Shown: positions 1-12,091, counted from the stretch's first letter. The stretch is DNA of 64,000 nucleotides from Artemisia argyi (GCA_030686995.1 CM060696.1:10150487-10214486), one strand, 5' to 3'. The notes: generated from the sequence alone by a model not told the origin. Numbers and translations are program-made.

Positions 1-1121
1 TATAGTCAACTAAAGTTGTAAACAAAGGAAAAACGTGAAGATAGTCGAGCTTTATTTGACCTTGCGAGAAAATTCATCTTCAAATAACTAAAAACCAATC
101 TACAATTCCAAGAATACGATAAAAAAAAATGAATGCCTTTGCTTTGGCTTTGAAAGTCTTTCTTTCCTTGCGCAAACAATTGTTCCATAGCACATAGCAC
201 AACTGAATGCAAATAAAATAACCATTTACTAAATAACGAAAAACATAGTCACAAGGGACGCGGTTCGCTCTGGTACGAAAACGAGAAATGTGAGCGCGGT
301 TTGCTAAGTCCCTAAAGTTTGGTACGAAGTTGAGGGGGGGGGGGGGGGGGGGTTAGGCTCATTTCGGTATGCTCCGGTTCGTTTCAATTCGATGTAGTAT
401 ATATTTTGGTACAATGTATATTTTTGTGTAATATTATATTTAATATTTTTAATTATATATTTAATACAAATGTTGCAAAAATTAATTGTGCATGCATTTA
501 TTAATTAACAAGTTTTTGGGTTTAGCTGAAAAAAGTCCTTTTACGATAACAAGATACTATTTTCGGACGCTTCTTTTCCTCCTTCTACATGTTTCTTCTA
601 CCTTTTCCTCCTTAAACTTAGTATCCACCGGAAAACTCCATCACCACGAAAATAATAAAACCAGAAATGGATTCAAGGTACAAAGATCTAATTGGAGCAA
701 AACAAAGTCAAAGTCAAACATAAAGCCCAACGCTCGAGACCATCGAGTGCGGTTGAACAAAAACGCACTAACAAAAATCTTACTATGTCAACCTATCGAA
801 TGAATAGATCCAGCCATGAAAGTTGAAACTTTTTTTTCCTTCATGATTAAACAAACTAGTTGCAATCGACTATCATTAGAGTCGATAAAAAATAATAAGA
901 CGAATATTTAAGGTGAAAGAAAGTAAATAGATTGGGATCCCTCCGTATCATCGGCGAGTAACCGATGACCGGAGGCCAACTATTTTATTGTGGTTGAACC
1001 TAAAACTCCGATATCATATTAGATGAATAATATTGATTAATTGAATTGATTGAAATAACGAGAGAATACATATAATCTAATATGTATAGCGTAACATACT
1101 AATATAATTCAAACTCTAAAA
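1..1121. other. AT-rich intergenic DNA, no gene seen
   Basis: No reading frame here has a recognisable domain; the longest (486-803, plus, 105 codons) is unlike any family I know. A short hairpin-like segment with CATCGG and CCGATG arms lies near 948-970. A G homopolymer is listed separately. Confidence 0.6.
334..352. repeat. G homopolymer (19 bp)
   Basis: An uninterrupted run of 19 G on the plus strand, the only long G/C homopolymer in the window; other homopolymers here are A or T. Its length may be unreliable in the assembly. Confidence 0.9.
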
Positions 1122-1502
1122 CAGTGTTTGAATTTCAATCAATTATCTTAATAAAGAAAAATTGAGTTTTAAAAAGTCATGTGAAAAGTATTTGTTTATG
1201 ACTTAATTATAAAGAATGGCAAAAATATTAAGTGATAGAATGAAGGGTCTCTACATTAAAGTATTTAAACATGACTTTAATCAAATTGTTAAACAAACAT
1301 ACAAATCCATTAATAGTATTATTCATTTAGGCGGTGTTTGAATTCGACTTAATATGAAGAGAAAAAAACTGAATTTATTAAGTCATATAAAAAATGATAG
1401 TTTGTGACTTAATAGTGAAAGATGATTGAAAATATTAAGTAATAAAACTGAGTGTATCTGTATTAAGTCATCTCTTAATCAAAAATTTTAACAAACAAGC
1501 CT
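1122..1502. mobile_element. Two diverged tandem MITE-like copies
   Basis: Two related segments, about 1122-1301 and 1329-1502, share the same order of words: GTGTTTGAAT, a TTAAGTCAT-like stretch, an AAATATTAAGT block, and AACAAAC near the end. The second copy opens AGGCGGTGTTTG and closes AACAAACAAGCCT, which are roughly inverted and resemble hAT-type MITE ends. No clear target duplication was found, so superfamily is inference. Confidence 0.45.
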
Positions 1503-1508
1503 TACTTA

Positions 1509-2243
1509 TCTATACTACATATAAAGAGTGTATGGTCAAACATTGAAAAGTGAAATCTTGTAAGTCAAAGATGAGAGAAATTCATAGTGTAATTAATACT
1601 CTTATTAAAATACCTAATTATTTAAAAGTACAATAATTTACTCACATTGTACAACCAATTAAAAGCATATATCAAATTAAAAACAACCAATTAAAACACC
1701 CCTTACTAAAAAGTACAATAAAATTTTCACAATGTACAATTTAAACAAGTTACAACATAAACTAAAATAAAAAATAATTAAACACACTAATTAATGTTAT
1801 TTTTAAATTATACAAATTAATAAAACATACAAAGTTCCATACAAGCTAACAAGTTGATGATACATATAGTTTTAAAAACTGGACCGGACCAACGAGTTCA
1901 ACCAGGAACCGGTGTCGCCACCAGTTCGGCTAACCAATAAAAGCCATACGAAAATATATATTTCAAAAGGAAACCATTAATACACATAAAAAATCGGGTT
2001 GACCTGGTTTAATTTGACCTATTTTCAACTCAACCCGTCATGTTGACTCGGTTTAAATCGACCCGTTTTTCGACCAGAACGGTTGAATTGAATTACCCGA
2101 ATCGAACCGGGTTTCAAAACATTATGTTTAATCTCCAAATCTTTAAACTTTTATTATTTTTTGTTTATAACCCATAAACGTTTTTTATCACTAAACGATC
2201 TGTTGCTATAAAATCTGGTTACTATACACGAGTACTCGTCTAG
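1509..2243 (+). mobile_element. Non-autonomous Helitron (735 bp)
   Basis: It begins TCTATACTAC directly after an A and ends GTACTCGTCTAG directly before a T, the canonical Helitron layout (TC at the 5' end, CTRR at the 3' end, inserted between A and T). The 5' end is closely like that of the large Helitron at 10805 (both read TCTATACTAC, then ATAAAGA, then a GGTCAA block) and the 3' ends match too (CTAT.CACG.GTACTCG.CTAG). No Rep/helicase coding is present. It carries a CCGGTT-rich foldback at 1869-2123. Confidence 0.75.
1869..2123. mobile_element. CCGGTT-rich foldback MITE, degraded
   Basis: Starts near AGTTTTAAAAACTGG and ends near CGGGTTTCAAAACATT; the interior alternates ACCGG/CCGGT words so that the two halves can pair. 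It is a diverged relative of the better preserved 31181-31546 element. No target duplication could be recognised here. Confidence 0.55.
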
Positions 2244-2597
2244 TTTATTGAAATTATTAATCCCCAAACATAGAAAGAGTATTCAAGAACTATAATCAAG
2301 TGTTTCAAACTTGATTGTTGTAAGTTTACTTTTTATCATTATTTTTCTAAATTGTTCAATTAGTTTTAACCTTCCTTTTACCGAATTTCGATTTAAACCA
2401 TAACTGAACAATATAATAAATCATTTTACAATCATGATCATATAATCTATTCTTTCTGCAGAAATGATTAACATGTCATTTCTTAGATGAAAGAATGATT
2501 AAATAAAATAAAATTGAAAAAAAAAATAATAATAAGCAGAGAGTAGATGATGACTTACTGAATTTTAGATGGATTAAGAAGGAGAGGATATGAGTGG

Positions 2598-2759
2598 TGA
2601 TATTTAGGCCTAACAATGAGACCTAATATTAGACCTACACCATTAATTTTTTGACAAGTGTAATTCACTTTTTCTCTTTCATCATTTCCCACCGATCAAA
2701 TTTTCAAATCAACCAATCACATCTTTAGATCTAATTTTAGGTGTAGGTTTTAGGCATCA
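2598..2759. mobile_element. Possible small foldback MITE
   Basis: Left end TGATATTTAGGCCTA and the reverse complement of the right end, TGATGCCTAAAACCTA, are similar, and a second pair (GACCTACACC against GGTGTAGG) lies inside. About 160 bp, non-coding. Weak call, because the inverted repeats are imperfect and no target duplication is clear. Confidence 0.35.
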
Positions 2760-2770
2760 AAATCATTTTT

Positions 2771-2955
2771 CTAAATATAAACTCATGAGGGCTACTAATA
2801 GTCATAATATACTTGTAATTTGGACGTACTTGATGATGTCTTTATTATGTAAATCATACCCTCTAATATTAATACGCCTTCAAAATTAAAGTGTACATGC
2901 TAGGAAGCTTCCTTCGAATTACTTAATCAATAAAAATTTCAATCTTAGGTTGTAA
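2771..2955 (+). repeat. Left half of a dispersed repeat, interrupted by insertion
   Basis: Nearly identical to 30869-31036 (same run from CATGAGGGCTACTAATAG to CTTAGGTTGTAA). At 2955 the match stops and resumes at 7812, so the repeat was split by the element at 2956-7811. What the repeat itself is remains unclear. Confidence 0.8.
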
Positions 2956-3474
2956 CGAGCGGAAAAGCCCGCGCGTTGCTGCGAGTACCGTGCTAAATCT
3001 AAATTTGAAACGAAAAGATTACCCAAAGAATATTTCGAGACCAAAATGCAACATGTAACTGCCATTTTCTTCCTATTATGTAGCTCTTTGCACTATCATG
3101 GCCTTTGTATAGCTAGCAAATTCAAATCAGTGGATCAGTAAGGCTATTGTAACATCAAAAACTAAAATTGGTAAATTGTACTTGATTTAATATTCACAAA
3201 GTCCATTCATCTTTAAACAAACAAATCGGCTCAACATTATGACAACTCAATACACATACAGCCAATTCAAAAAGGTTCAATTTATACACAACAAATACAC
3301 ATTAACTTCTTGACTATTAGTCAACTTCTACATACCGAACAGCTTCTCGTCGAGATCAAAAATACTATAATTCAGTAGAAATTCAATTGATTCATACAAA
3401 ATGCATTTGCGTTCAATCTAAAAATCAAAGTAAACTACAAAATAAAATAGACGGAACAAATAACTAAAATCAGT

Positions 3475-3770
3475 GTGACGTCTACTTTCAGCATGAAATC
3501 TAGTTTAGCCACTTTTTTTTCTTGGAAAGCAGAAGCAAACCTGATTGTGATGACCACCAATCCATTAATGGTGGTGTTTGGCCAGGCCATACCGGAATAC
3601 ATCGATGTTGGCTGTGCAGGTTGCCCGGCTTGCTATTTCAGTTGTTGGTTAGTAGCATTGTTGTACGGACCTGAACCCGGGGGTGGTCGATGAAGTGGAC
3701 TACTACCACTCTTGTAACGAAGGTTCAACAGATCGTTGAATTTGGGAGGTGAAGGCCTGCCTGAAAAGCA
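3475..3770 (-). pseudogene. Captured coding fragment, proline/glycine-rich (unrecognised)
   Basis: On the minus strand about 3705-3765 down to 3650 reads in frame with RPSPPKFNDLL, then RPPPGSGPYNNATNQQ before a stop. The composition is that of a real low-complexity protein segment and base composition is higher in G+C than the surroundings. No domain is recognised. It lies inside the Helitron-like element, so gene-fragment capture is the natural inference, but it may be the element's own decayed N-terminal coding. Confidence 0.35.
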
Positions 3771-4910
3771 TACAAAAAGTTAATTAGAAACATTACTATC
3801 AAATATTGCTAATTTAGTTAGAAAAGATGTAATTACCGAGAAAATATTAATATGACCAGGATCTGAAACCATAATCCACTTATTTATGCGTCGTAAAGTA
3901 GGAAAAAAAATATGTATACGTAAGACTTTTCCACTCTTATTGGCTTTTCCAGAAGGTCGTAAGCTTCCTTTTTATGGCTCCACGTACAACAAAATGTTGC
4001 ATACCCAGCTTCCTTTTTATGTCTCCACGTACAACAGTAAACGCCTCTACAGTATCATTTTATTACATTAAAAGAACATGCATTCTCAATTTTCTCACAG
4101 AAAAGGCAACAAACTTAACGGTCACAAAGTTACCAGGTTGGATATCAGCAAGTGTCTCACATCTCCTTAACCGTGCTATTTCGCATTAATTTTACACACC
4201 TTAAGCATAAGCACAAAATATAAGCAACCAAAATTCGTAGGCTATTCAAGCTGAGGTACCTGCGAAGCCATCAAAACAATAATGATACTCTATAAGAATT
4301 ACTCATATCTTAGATAAGAATCTGATTCATATGTTATGAATAAACCATTAGCACAACTAAACAACCTGATAAGCTAAGCTTTCCCAAAATCTACTAAGGT
4401 CTTAACCTGGGAAAATAAGGTCATCCAAACACCCCCTAACAAAACAAAACCCATATAAAACTAATCCTAAATCCTCACTCAACCAGTAAAAACTAAGAAT
4501 TAGATAAAAGTAAACCATACCCATTTGCGGATGGTAACCAATGATAGTGTATAACTTCTTAACTTTTGATTTATTATATAGTTAAGTAGTTGTCAGTTTA
4601 CTTCGTAACTTTTGAATAATAACAGTAACAGAGTATGCAAAATGTACATGAAACAATTAGCAAACAGACCTTGTCGAACATGCCCACATCGACCGGCATG
4701 TGTATTTACGTTATTGGAACGGATATTAGGTATATTGACTTGAGCTGTAACAATGACAGCTAAATCTAAAAGGGAACGGCGAGAATCGTTTTACAATGAA
4801 CACTGCACTATACGAAAGATCAAGATGGATACTCGTATGAGTATAGTCTGCCGGCTTGAATCAAAAGGTACAGTTCCTTAAACTTAAGCTTATATCATTT
4901 ATAGTGAAAA

Positions 4911-5281
4911 CGAGCGAGGTACCCGCGCGTTACTGCGGATATGTTGTGGTTAATATAAACTTGAAATAAAACGTTTGAAAAAAATTATTGCTGAAATGTT
5001 GTGGTTAATCTAAACTTGAAATAAAACGATTGAAAAAAATTATTTTGTTAATGTCGGCTAAATTTGCAAAAGATCGATATCCGCAGAAGAATTTTTTTTT
5101 TTTTTTTTAAATATTTAACCTCATCAAGGAAAAAAAAAAAAAAAAAAAGATGAACAGCAACCTTGCTACAGTACCTTGCTACAGTACCAACACTCACAAA
5201 ACACTGTTTCGTCCACTGTAGCAAGCACTGTAGCTGCCACAGTGCTGCTACAGTGAAGGTTCCCTCTTTTAGTATATATAA
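4911..5281 (-). mobile_element. Short Helitron-like copy nested in its relative (371 bp)
   Basis: Shares termini with the 2956-7811 element: left end CGAGCG, then CCGCGCGTT.CTGCG, and right end TTTAGTATATATA; flanked by A at 4910 and T at 5282. On the minus strand the end carries CCGC(8 nt)GCGG, a short hairpin close to the 3' end. The part near the 5' end holds many CTACAGTG/CACTGTAG words (5160-5255), and poly-T/poly-A runs occur at 5092-5150. Confidence 0.6.
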
Positions 5282-5609
5282 TTTCATACCTCGGTTGAAT
5301 CAGCCTCTCTCAAACAACTCAGCCGTATCTCTGGCTTTTCAATCTGCATTACCGTGAACACATAAGTCAACAATAAGCACTTTCTACCAAAATAACAAAA
5401 GGCCTGAGAAATGCATATCAAATCTAATAAGAATAAATTCAAGCATCTCCAAGAACTGTTTTTCAATTTTGAGAGTATAAAGTATTAAACGTTTGTAGAA
5501 TTCAATTAAAAACCTCATAACACAAAAGAAATGTGTACAGAAACTATTAATATTACAAATGTTTTATAAATGTAAAAGTTACAACGATGGTTAACAAATT
5601 CCAAATGGT

Positions 5610-6640
5610 TACCTTCAGCGGCACGGGAAGTGGACGCTTCAGGAGTAGGAGGAATACCAAGCTCCGCATTACTTTATGAATTACGTGGTGCAGCTTCAGA
5701 TGTTAATCTGCTCATTCGTTGGTTCCGTTGTGCAGGTCTTTTGGTCCTCCTAGAACCTGATTCAGCGCCACCACATGCACCTGCTAGTGTGACCAGTCAA
5801 AGGTAGGTAAGTTATTTATTCATCTGCCTACCTAAAAGGTAAATTTGTAAGTAACAATTTACATTTGCTTACCCTTTGTCACATGAGAACTGGATGCTTG
5901 AACAGGGGTACTAACCCCAGGTTCTGAACTGCTCTGTAAATTATCCGCGCAAGAACGTCTTCGGACATTACGTGCAAGAGTCTCAGATTAGGGTCTGGTC
6001 AGGCGTTTGGCACATGTTGCAGAAATTCTGTTTGTTGTAGAACTCGATTCAGCATCACCATTTGCAATTGCTGATATGAAAAGAGACAATGAAATAAGTT
6101 ATTTGCATCGATCTAGAAATAACTGATGATGAGTAGTTTAAACGTGTGTTCAAATACCTATTATAAAAACAGAGAATATCAGATAAAATTCTAAAAAGTT
6201 TTAACCTTGAGCCTGATTGGCATAAAAGTTGCATCCATCTGTAATTGAAGCAGCATTGTGGGTTATACAAATGGTTCTGCAAACAATTTGTGTGGTATTT
6301 CTAGGCGGTAATTCAGATCTTGATTCAATGGTTTCCAACGATCTTTTGTTAGACTGAGATATGGATTCAGTGGGCATGTAGCATGGCTAGTGTCAAGGAA
6401 ATTAAAATAGGATTCATAAGCAAGGATACGTAACAACTAATTATGGATAGTGCAAATGTATGATACTAACTAACCTTGGGTTCCTTGTGCAGGTTTCAAC
6501 CATGATCTTTTAGAAAGATCCATTGTTTGTGTCACAACATCATTAGCAGCATATGCAGGTGCATCATTAAAGGTATCGTTGAGGTCGGGAATGCTTCTTT
6601 CACCGAAACACTCCCTCCACCACTCATAATACTCCCTATA
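5610..6640 (-). pseudogene. Decayed multi-exon gene with repeated exon modules (unrecognised)
   Basis: Minus-strand segments around 6500-6640, 5890-6060 and 5620-5790 give plausible protein-like text with stops between. The first contains DLSKRSWLKPAQGTQ; the second and third both begin with a GAES-like motif followed by a basic, serine-rich stretch (for example SRRTKRPAQRNQRMSRLTSE), as if one exon had been duplicated. Each has an in-frame stop. No catalytic domain is visible. Being inside a Helitron-like element, it may be captured host sequence or the degenerate start of a Helitron protein. Confidence 0.35.
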
Positions 6641-7811
6641 GAAAAGTCAGAAATCATCATGATCATACTCTTTATAGGAATGTTGAAGTATTTGAACACA
6701 AAAAATAAGATAAAAAAGTAAACTTGCTATTTTTTTTTGTACTACAATAGATGTTTATATTCAATCTTTGGAATGAAAGCAGCTTGGTGATGACAAAAGG
6801 GGTGGGAAGATTGTTGTAGTCAAAATGGGTTAGGCTCAAAACAGGCAATTTTTGGTACGCGTCAGCTCAGGTTGTCCGAAACCCACTATAGGTAACTAAT
6901 AACAACAAAGGTTACATTACATCACAGACTATCTACTGTAACTTTTTTATGCAGTAAATGAGCAGCTTATTTCACAGAGTAGTTACGCAAAATAGACCTT
7001 GTTAGTGCTGCAATGGTTCCTTTCTTTCTTGCATCTTTCATTTCTTTTTTTGTTCCATAGTTCAAAAGTTGGTAGAAAATACGGATTAGAGTTAGAAAAA
7101 AAGGGGCGAAATCAAAGTTATCCAAAATTGAAAATGAAAGCTTTAGTTGAAAGTCACCTTGTATTTAACTCTCTTTCAAAAATGGTATCACCTAGCATTC
7201 AACTCCTTGTAAACTACAACAAATCTCAAACACGTAAACAATTAAAAGAACCAATTTTAAAATAACCAGATCATAAAAACACGAAAACAAATAAACCCTA
7301 ATCTTCATTTGCAATGAAGGTGAAAACCCTAACCAAATTAGAACCAAAGTAAACAATAAAAAATTAAAAAGATATGAATACTTGTACCTGCTTCTCTGAT
7401 TCTGTTTTTTTTTTTTTCGTTTGCTGCGAAGTTGTTGATGATCCCGCCACTTATTCTGGCATCCAAAGGTTCGCTTGATTAACGGGTCTTTGGATATGTG
7501 TTATCGCGGGTACGTTTATGGGGTTTTGATGATCAATTCAGATGATGATTGCTGTGAGATTAAAAGTGAGATGGTATGTTTTTTTTGTAGATGATATGTT
7601 GGTGGTTTCACGAAGAAACTGGTTTGTGGAAGAAGGTTCTAGGGTTGTGTAGATCAGGGGAAAATATCAGGGGAAAAAAACGGAACAGAAATAGTGCTGG
7701 TAACGGATGAAAATGGATGAACAGTGTTTGGCACAGTGGTTTTACGGGGCCCAACCAATGAGAGAGCGTTTTTGGCAAAACACAATTTCTGAGGTTTAGT
7801 ATATATAATAA

Positions 7812-8066
7812 TTTTTTACCTTAAAGAACTTTAAATATAAAACAATCAATATGCTCAATGGTCCCGTGGATGAGCTTAAAAACTAAATTAAAATAGTAAA
7901 TTAAAAAAAAATGCTGCGGTGGTTTGTTCATATCGCGCCCCTAACCCCTTCAATTGTGTGACGTTTTTTGAAACCGGTATGATGACTAGCTCTATAGGCA
8001 CATAATGTGTGCTATAACGCACATATTCTATACTCGTCTAACATAAATCAATAATTTGGGACATAA
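7812..8066 (+). repeat. Right half of the dispersed repeat
   Basis: Continues the 2771-2955 repeat. It matches 31037-31180 and 31547-31670, including the run around GGTCCCGTGGATG and the hairpin-like GCACATAATGTGTGC. At 7934-7946 (CCCTAACCCCTTC) it preserves the uninterrupted target of the foldback element inserted in the 31-kb copy. Confidence 0.8.
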
Positions 8067-9218
8067 GTAAAATCGTTGGATCACTTTGAATGTGTTATAG
8101 GTCAAGTGGAATTATCAAAGAGTGTTAATTAAGATGTTATGTGATGAGGAAAATGGTACTAGTAAGCTTAGAATGGCTGATAATCATTAGTTGGAAAGTT
8201 TGGACTAAAGTCCTATTTTTACTAACATTTTTGTCTCAAAATCACCCTTCGATAGATCCACGGAACCTCAAATTGTGTATTCGTCCGTTATAAAAAACAG
8301 ATCCGCAGAGCGTCTCTAGACAATTTATTATCCTTTGATCTTTGAGATGTTTTGTACTAAAATCATTTTTAATTCTAATGTTTCTAGAATTACTTTGGCA
8401 CAAAGGGACTAATTAAATTTGTTTTCAATTTAATTAAATCACTTAAATAAAATGTCTAGTTATTTCAATTAAGTAAACTTTGTGTTATTGTTAAGTAAAA
8501 ATGTGTTTAATAAATATTTAAAGTGTGTTAGAAAATATTTATTAGTTGGGCTCTTTGATCATTCGACGTGAGGTATAATCACATTATTCATACCTGAAGT
8601 GATATACGTCGGAATGTAAACTTGTAATTTAAAAATTGGTTACGTAAACGTTTACTTCGTATTAGTTTATAATTGCCATTATCAAAACCTTAAGAAACCG
8701 TAAAATATAAATAACTTTTTTACACGATATTTGTATTAACATCCCTTAACATTTTATCCAACCGGACTATTTGATGTCCATTCCATTTTTTTAAAAAACA
8801 ATACTCATTGTTAATTTGAAAGTACAACATCCTATGGATATCAACACTCAGCCCACTTAAACAACAATTTACACATAATTATTTAAAATATTCAGTAATG
8901 TAATTTTGATGTCAATTTTTTGATTGGTTATGAACACTTTAAAATTTTGAGAATTGCATATATACAAAACATTTATCATATAGTATTTTAGTAAAAGTTT
9001 AGTGAAGTCATGATCATTTTAGTAATAAATCCGATTAAAAATAATCGTACATGCTAAAGTACGAAGATTTTCACATGATTATAAGTTTGAAAATGTGTAT
9101 GTTTTGAATACTGTAATTTACAAAATTTTTAAACAATATCGTATATAGATTTCCTAATCATATAATGTGCGGACTAGTTTATACATCTCTATTATTTTAC
9201 CGGGTTAACCCTTTTACC

Positions 9219-9301
<83 letters not shown>

Positions 9302-9930
9302 GTTATATAACATTCTGACGAATATTACACAACATCTACTAACTAGCAAATATTTTTGACCGCTAATCATCACAACCTCATAATTGAACCTACGAGTTAT
9401 GAAATTGCTCTTTTGACGAAAATAGCTCTCTTATAAGTTGTGCTCCGTTATCAAACTGAGATCAAACATAAACATTGTCACTAGATTATCTAAGCTATCC
9501 AAGCAATCATTTGTCTTAATATTTGAATTCATTTTATTCCTATAATCGTTACTTGTCTTCTTTTACTAATTGTTATACTTAAACTGAACGAACTATGTCC
9601 CTGTGGATACGACCTGGTCTTACCTTAATCTAATACTACCAACGGGGGTTATACTTTACCTGTGTGTTTGGTTTATTAAAATCGGTGAAACTAGTATTAT
9701 AAATTTAAAGTTTTCCTTACATATCAGTCGGTAAGGATTTAAACAATCCTAAAAGAGTTGTGAATGTATTATTATTTATCATTTTCTTTCATGCATTTAT
9801 AATTTACTTATGCAAGTAATAATAATTTCCTTATATAGTTCGGTCTCAAAAAAAATTATTCTTATACCTTATACATAAACGTATTCTACCATTACATCTT
9901 TTTTTGTTTCTCTTTATGTAATAAAGAATC
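8067..9930. other. AT-rich intergenic DNA, no gene seen
   Basis: No reading frame with recognisable content. The only structure I can support is the TA microsatellite listed separately. Confidence 0.6.
9222..9294. repeat. (TA)n microsatellite
   Basis: An uninterrupted AT/TA dinucleotide run of about 73 bp. A poly-Ile/Tyr frame across it is an artefact of the repeat. Confidence 0.95.
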
Positions 9931-9941
9931 TATAGTGTAAG

Positions 9942-9987
<46 letters not shown>

Positions 9988-10383
9988 TGAAAGGTGAATT
10001 TCAACTTAGAAACGACCACCTTCGCGGACAGTGAAGGCCCCATCGCCACCCCGCCAGACTATGTTGTCTTAACCGGGTCCACGCTGAGCTCAGGTGGTAA
10101 CGGGTTTCCCCCGAAAACCGTACTGCCTCCACACAAGTTTACCTTGCAGGAGTAACAGCCAGATGAAAACCGGGCCATGCTCAAGATTCGAACCCCCGCA
10201 ACATGTGGCTCAAGGGTTCAAATCCATCATTGCAATATATCTCCGGAACAATATGGTCTACAAGTGGACCACAAGTGAGGACTTCTCGGGTGGTCACCCA
10301 CCCGGTACTACTCCCACTTGTGGCTCACTTAACAAGTTAAGCCCCACCCACTAGACCACAAATCCTTTGATATAGTGTAAGCA
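9931..10383 (-). mobile_element. tRNA-derived SINE with 13-bp target duplication
   Basis: The body reads on the minus strand from 10370 to 9987 and ends in a 43-base A tract (T run 9944-9986 on plus). The same 13 bases, TATAGTGTAAGCA, flank it at 9931-9943 and 10371-10383, the signature of LINE-type retroposition. On the minus strand a tRNA-like A box (GTGGTCTAGTGGG, 10347-10359) lies at the start and a perfect B box (GGTTCGAATCT, 10184-10194) lies further in, although their spacing (about 160 bp) is much larger than in a tRNA, so the head may be rearranged. Non-coding; would need LINE enzymes for movement. Confidence 0.8.
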
Positions 10384-11567
10384 TCTAACATGAGAAGTAA
10401 ATAGCACAAACTTATGAAAATACAATTTTTCAAATAAAAATGTACATCGGTAAACATAGTATGATGGTTATTCATAATCAATGAAATGAATCAATTTCAA
10501 AGCTATCTAAATATGCTACATATTTTTATGATAATATAAGTAAGAGAAATACCACAATTACAAAACACATCGTAAATTAATAGCACGGGTTAGCAAAACT
10601 AAAAACATATATCACTACATCTTATGCAAGTTAAGTATCATCATGTGATTTTGCTACCAAGTAAAACCATTTGAAACATGTTAAATGATTCATTTCTTAA
10701 TCGATAATAATATATAATTAAAAAAAATTTAAAAACCTTGTGCGCACAGATATTATAACTAGTCATATTAGTACGCGATCAGACACTACCATCATGGCAT
10801 CATATCTATACTACTTATAAAGACAAAACGGTCAAAGTGAAAAAGTGAAAACTTAACTTTTGGTCAATCCCGATTTTGCCCCTGCGAAATTTATGGCATG
10901 GAAATTAACATTGAAACTAATCTGCGAAATTTATGGAAAGTCTTTAATTCATATTGAAACTGCCAATCATCATGGGCTGGCACATTAGCTTCTTATGAAC
11001 GCCTCTTGACTGCTAAATCTATAAATATATAAACCCTAAAAAAACACACACACAACACCATAAACACACTTTTCCATCTTAAATTTTCTCTCTTTCATCG
11101 TAACCTAAAAAAACACACTGCTACCCTAGAAACCTTATCTCAACAAAGCGCAGCCACAAATCTACAACCAAATCCACAAAACTCACTTTATTTTTGACCT
11201 TTAAGCTGAAAAACATAAACCCACGAATGAGATACAAGAAACTTTAAAGATCTTTGGTTGTGTTTTTGTAGATATAAGATATTTAGTTTGTTTATGCGTT
11301 ATTTTTTTGTATGTCTCATCAGGCTTTGGTGATGCTGAGTTTAATTTGGATCTAAATCTAGAGGTTTTGTTCTTTTGGTAATTTTTAATTGTGTAATTTT
11401 TAGTTTATGGTTTCATTTGTAATTTTTGTTGTTGATTATGTTTAAAGATTGAAGGATGTAGAAAAATATTCGAAGAAGAGTGAAATGAATGTGTGAAGAT
11501 ATATAGCAATTCTTAAATCTTTGAATGTTTGTTAGATGTTGTTGTTGTTTTTTAGTGAGCCCATTGC

Positions 11568-11570
<3 letters not shown>

Positions 11571-11611
<41 letters not shown>
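11571..11611. repeat. T homopolymer (41 bp)
   Basis: A 41-base T run inside the Helitron body, with no target duplication recognised around it, so I do not call a retroposed tail. Confidence 0.85.
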
Positions 11612-11615
<4 letters not shown>

Positions 11616-11887
11616 CCCATCTTGTTTCTGTACTGTATTTTTTGTATCTAGAACAAATTGAATGTTGTTATTTTGTTTGAGATAAATCATATGTGTGGAT
11701 TTGTTAAATTTCGTCCGGGGTTGTATAAGAGGAGGTTGAGTGGACGATTGTTATTTATGTGATTGTTCATGTTTGAAATTGGAATAATGTTTTAACTCTT
11801 GATCGACTGGCCACCGTGTTATTTCTTTTTACTTCCTTCAGGATTGTATACATTCAAAGGGCTGAGATAAGCAGTCTACTGTATATT

Positions 11888-12091
11888 GTTTGGGATTATT
11901 TTAGTAGCAGATTGGAGATTTGCTTATTTAAGTGCTTAGATGCTTATAGGAATATCTTAAAGTATATATACAATACCAAACACTACCAAAAACTCCTTAT
12001 CTACTTATTTAAGTCGGAATAAGCACATACAAATAAGCAAGTATTATTTTGGAAAGAGATGCACACATTGAAATAAACAATCCCAGACATC
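11888..12091. mobile_element. Possible foldback MITE
   Basis: Left TGGGATTATTTTAG and right AAATAAACAATCCCA are inverted relatives. The interior has repeated CTTATTT and AAATAAG words able to pair. About 200 bp, non-coding. Confidence 0.4.

Larger units (their letters stand above)
2956..7811 (-). mobile_element. Helitron-like element with non-canonical ends (about 4.9 kb)
   Basis: The uninterrupted repeat at 30869-31670 shows the empty site: host sequence ends GGTTGTAA at 2955 and resumes TTTTTTACC at 7812, an A|T junction without duplication, as Helitrons leave. Read on the minus strand the element starts TTATATATACTAAA-like and ends CGCGGGCTTTTCCGCTCG, with a GC-rich hairpin-capable stretch just before the end. 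The last four bases are CTCG rather than CTRR, and the start is not TC, so it is Helitron-like rather than canonical. It contains a small copy of the same family and decayed coding pieces on the minus strand. Confidence 0.6.

Noticed and set aside
8015..8040. Helitron 3' end at TACTCGTCTAA
   Set aside because: Resembles the CTCGTCTAG end, but is followed by C rather than T and no matching start was found; it belongs to the dispersed repeat.
9165..9359. Open frame of Ile/Tyr repeats
   Set aside because: Produced by the TA microsatellite, not a gene.
10094..10354. 86-codon plus-strand frame
   Set aside because: Lies entirely in the SINE body on the opposite strand; no protein family recognised.
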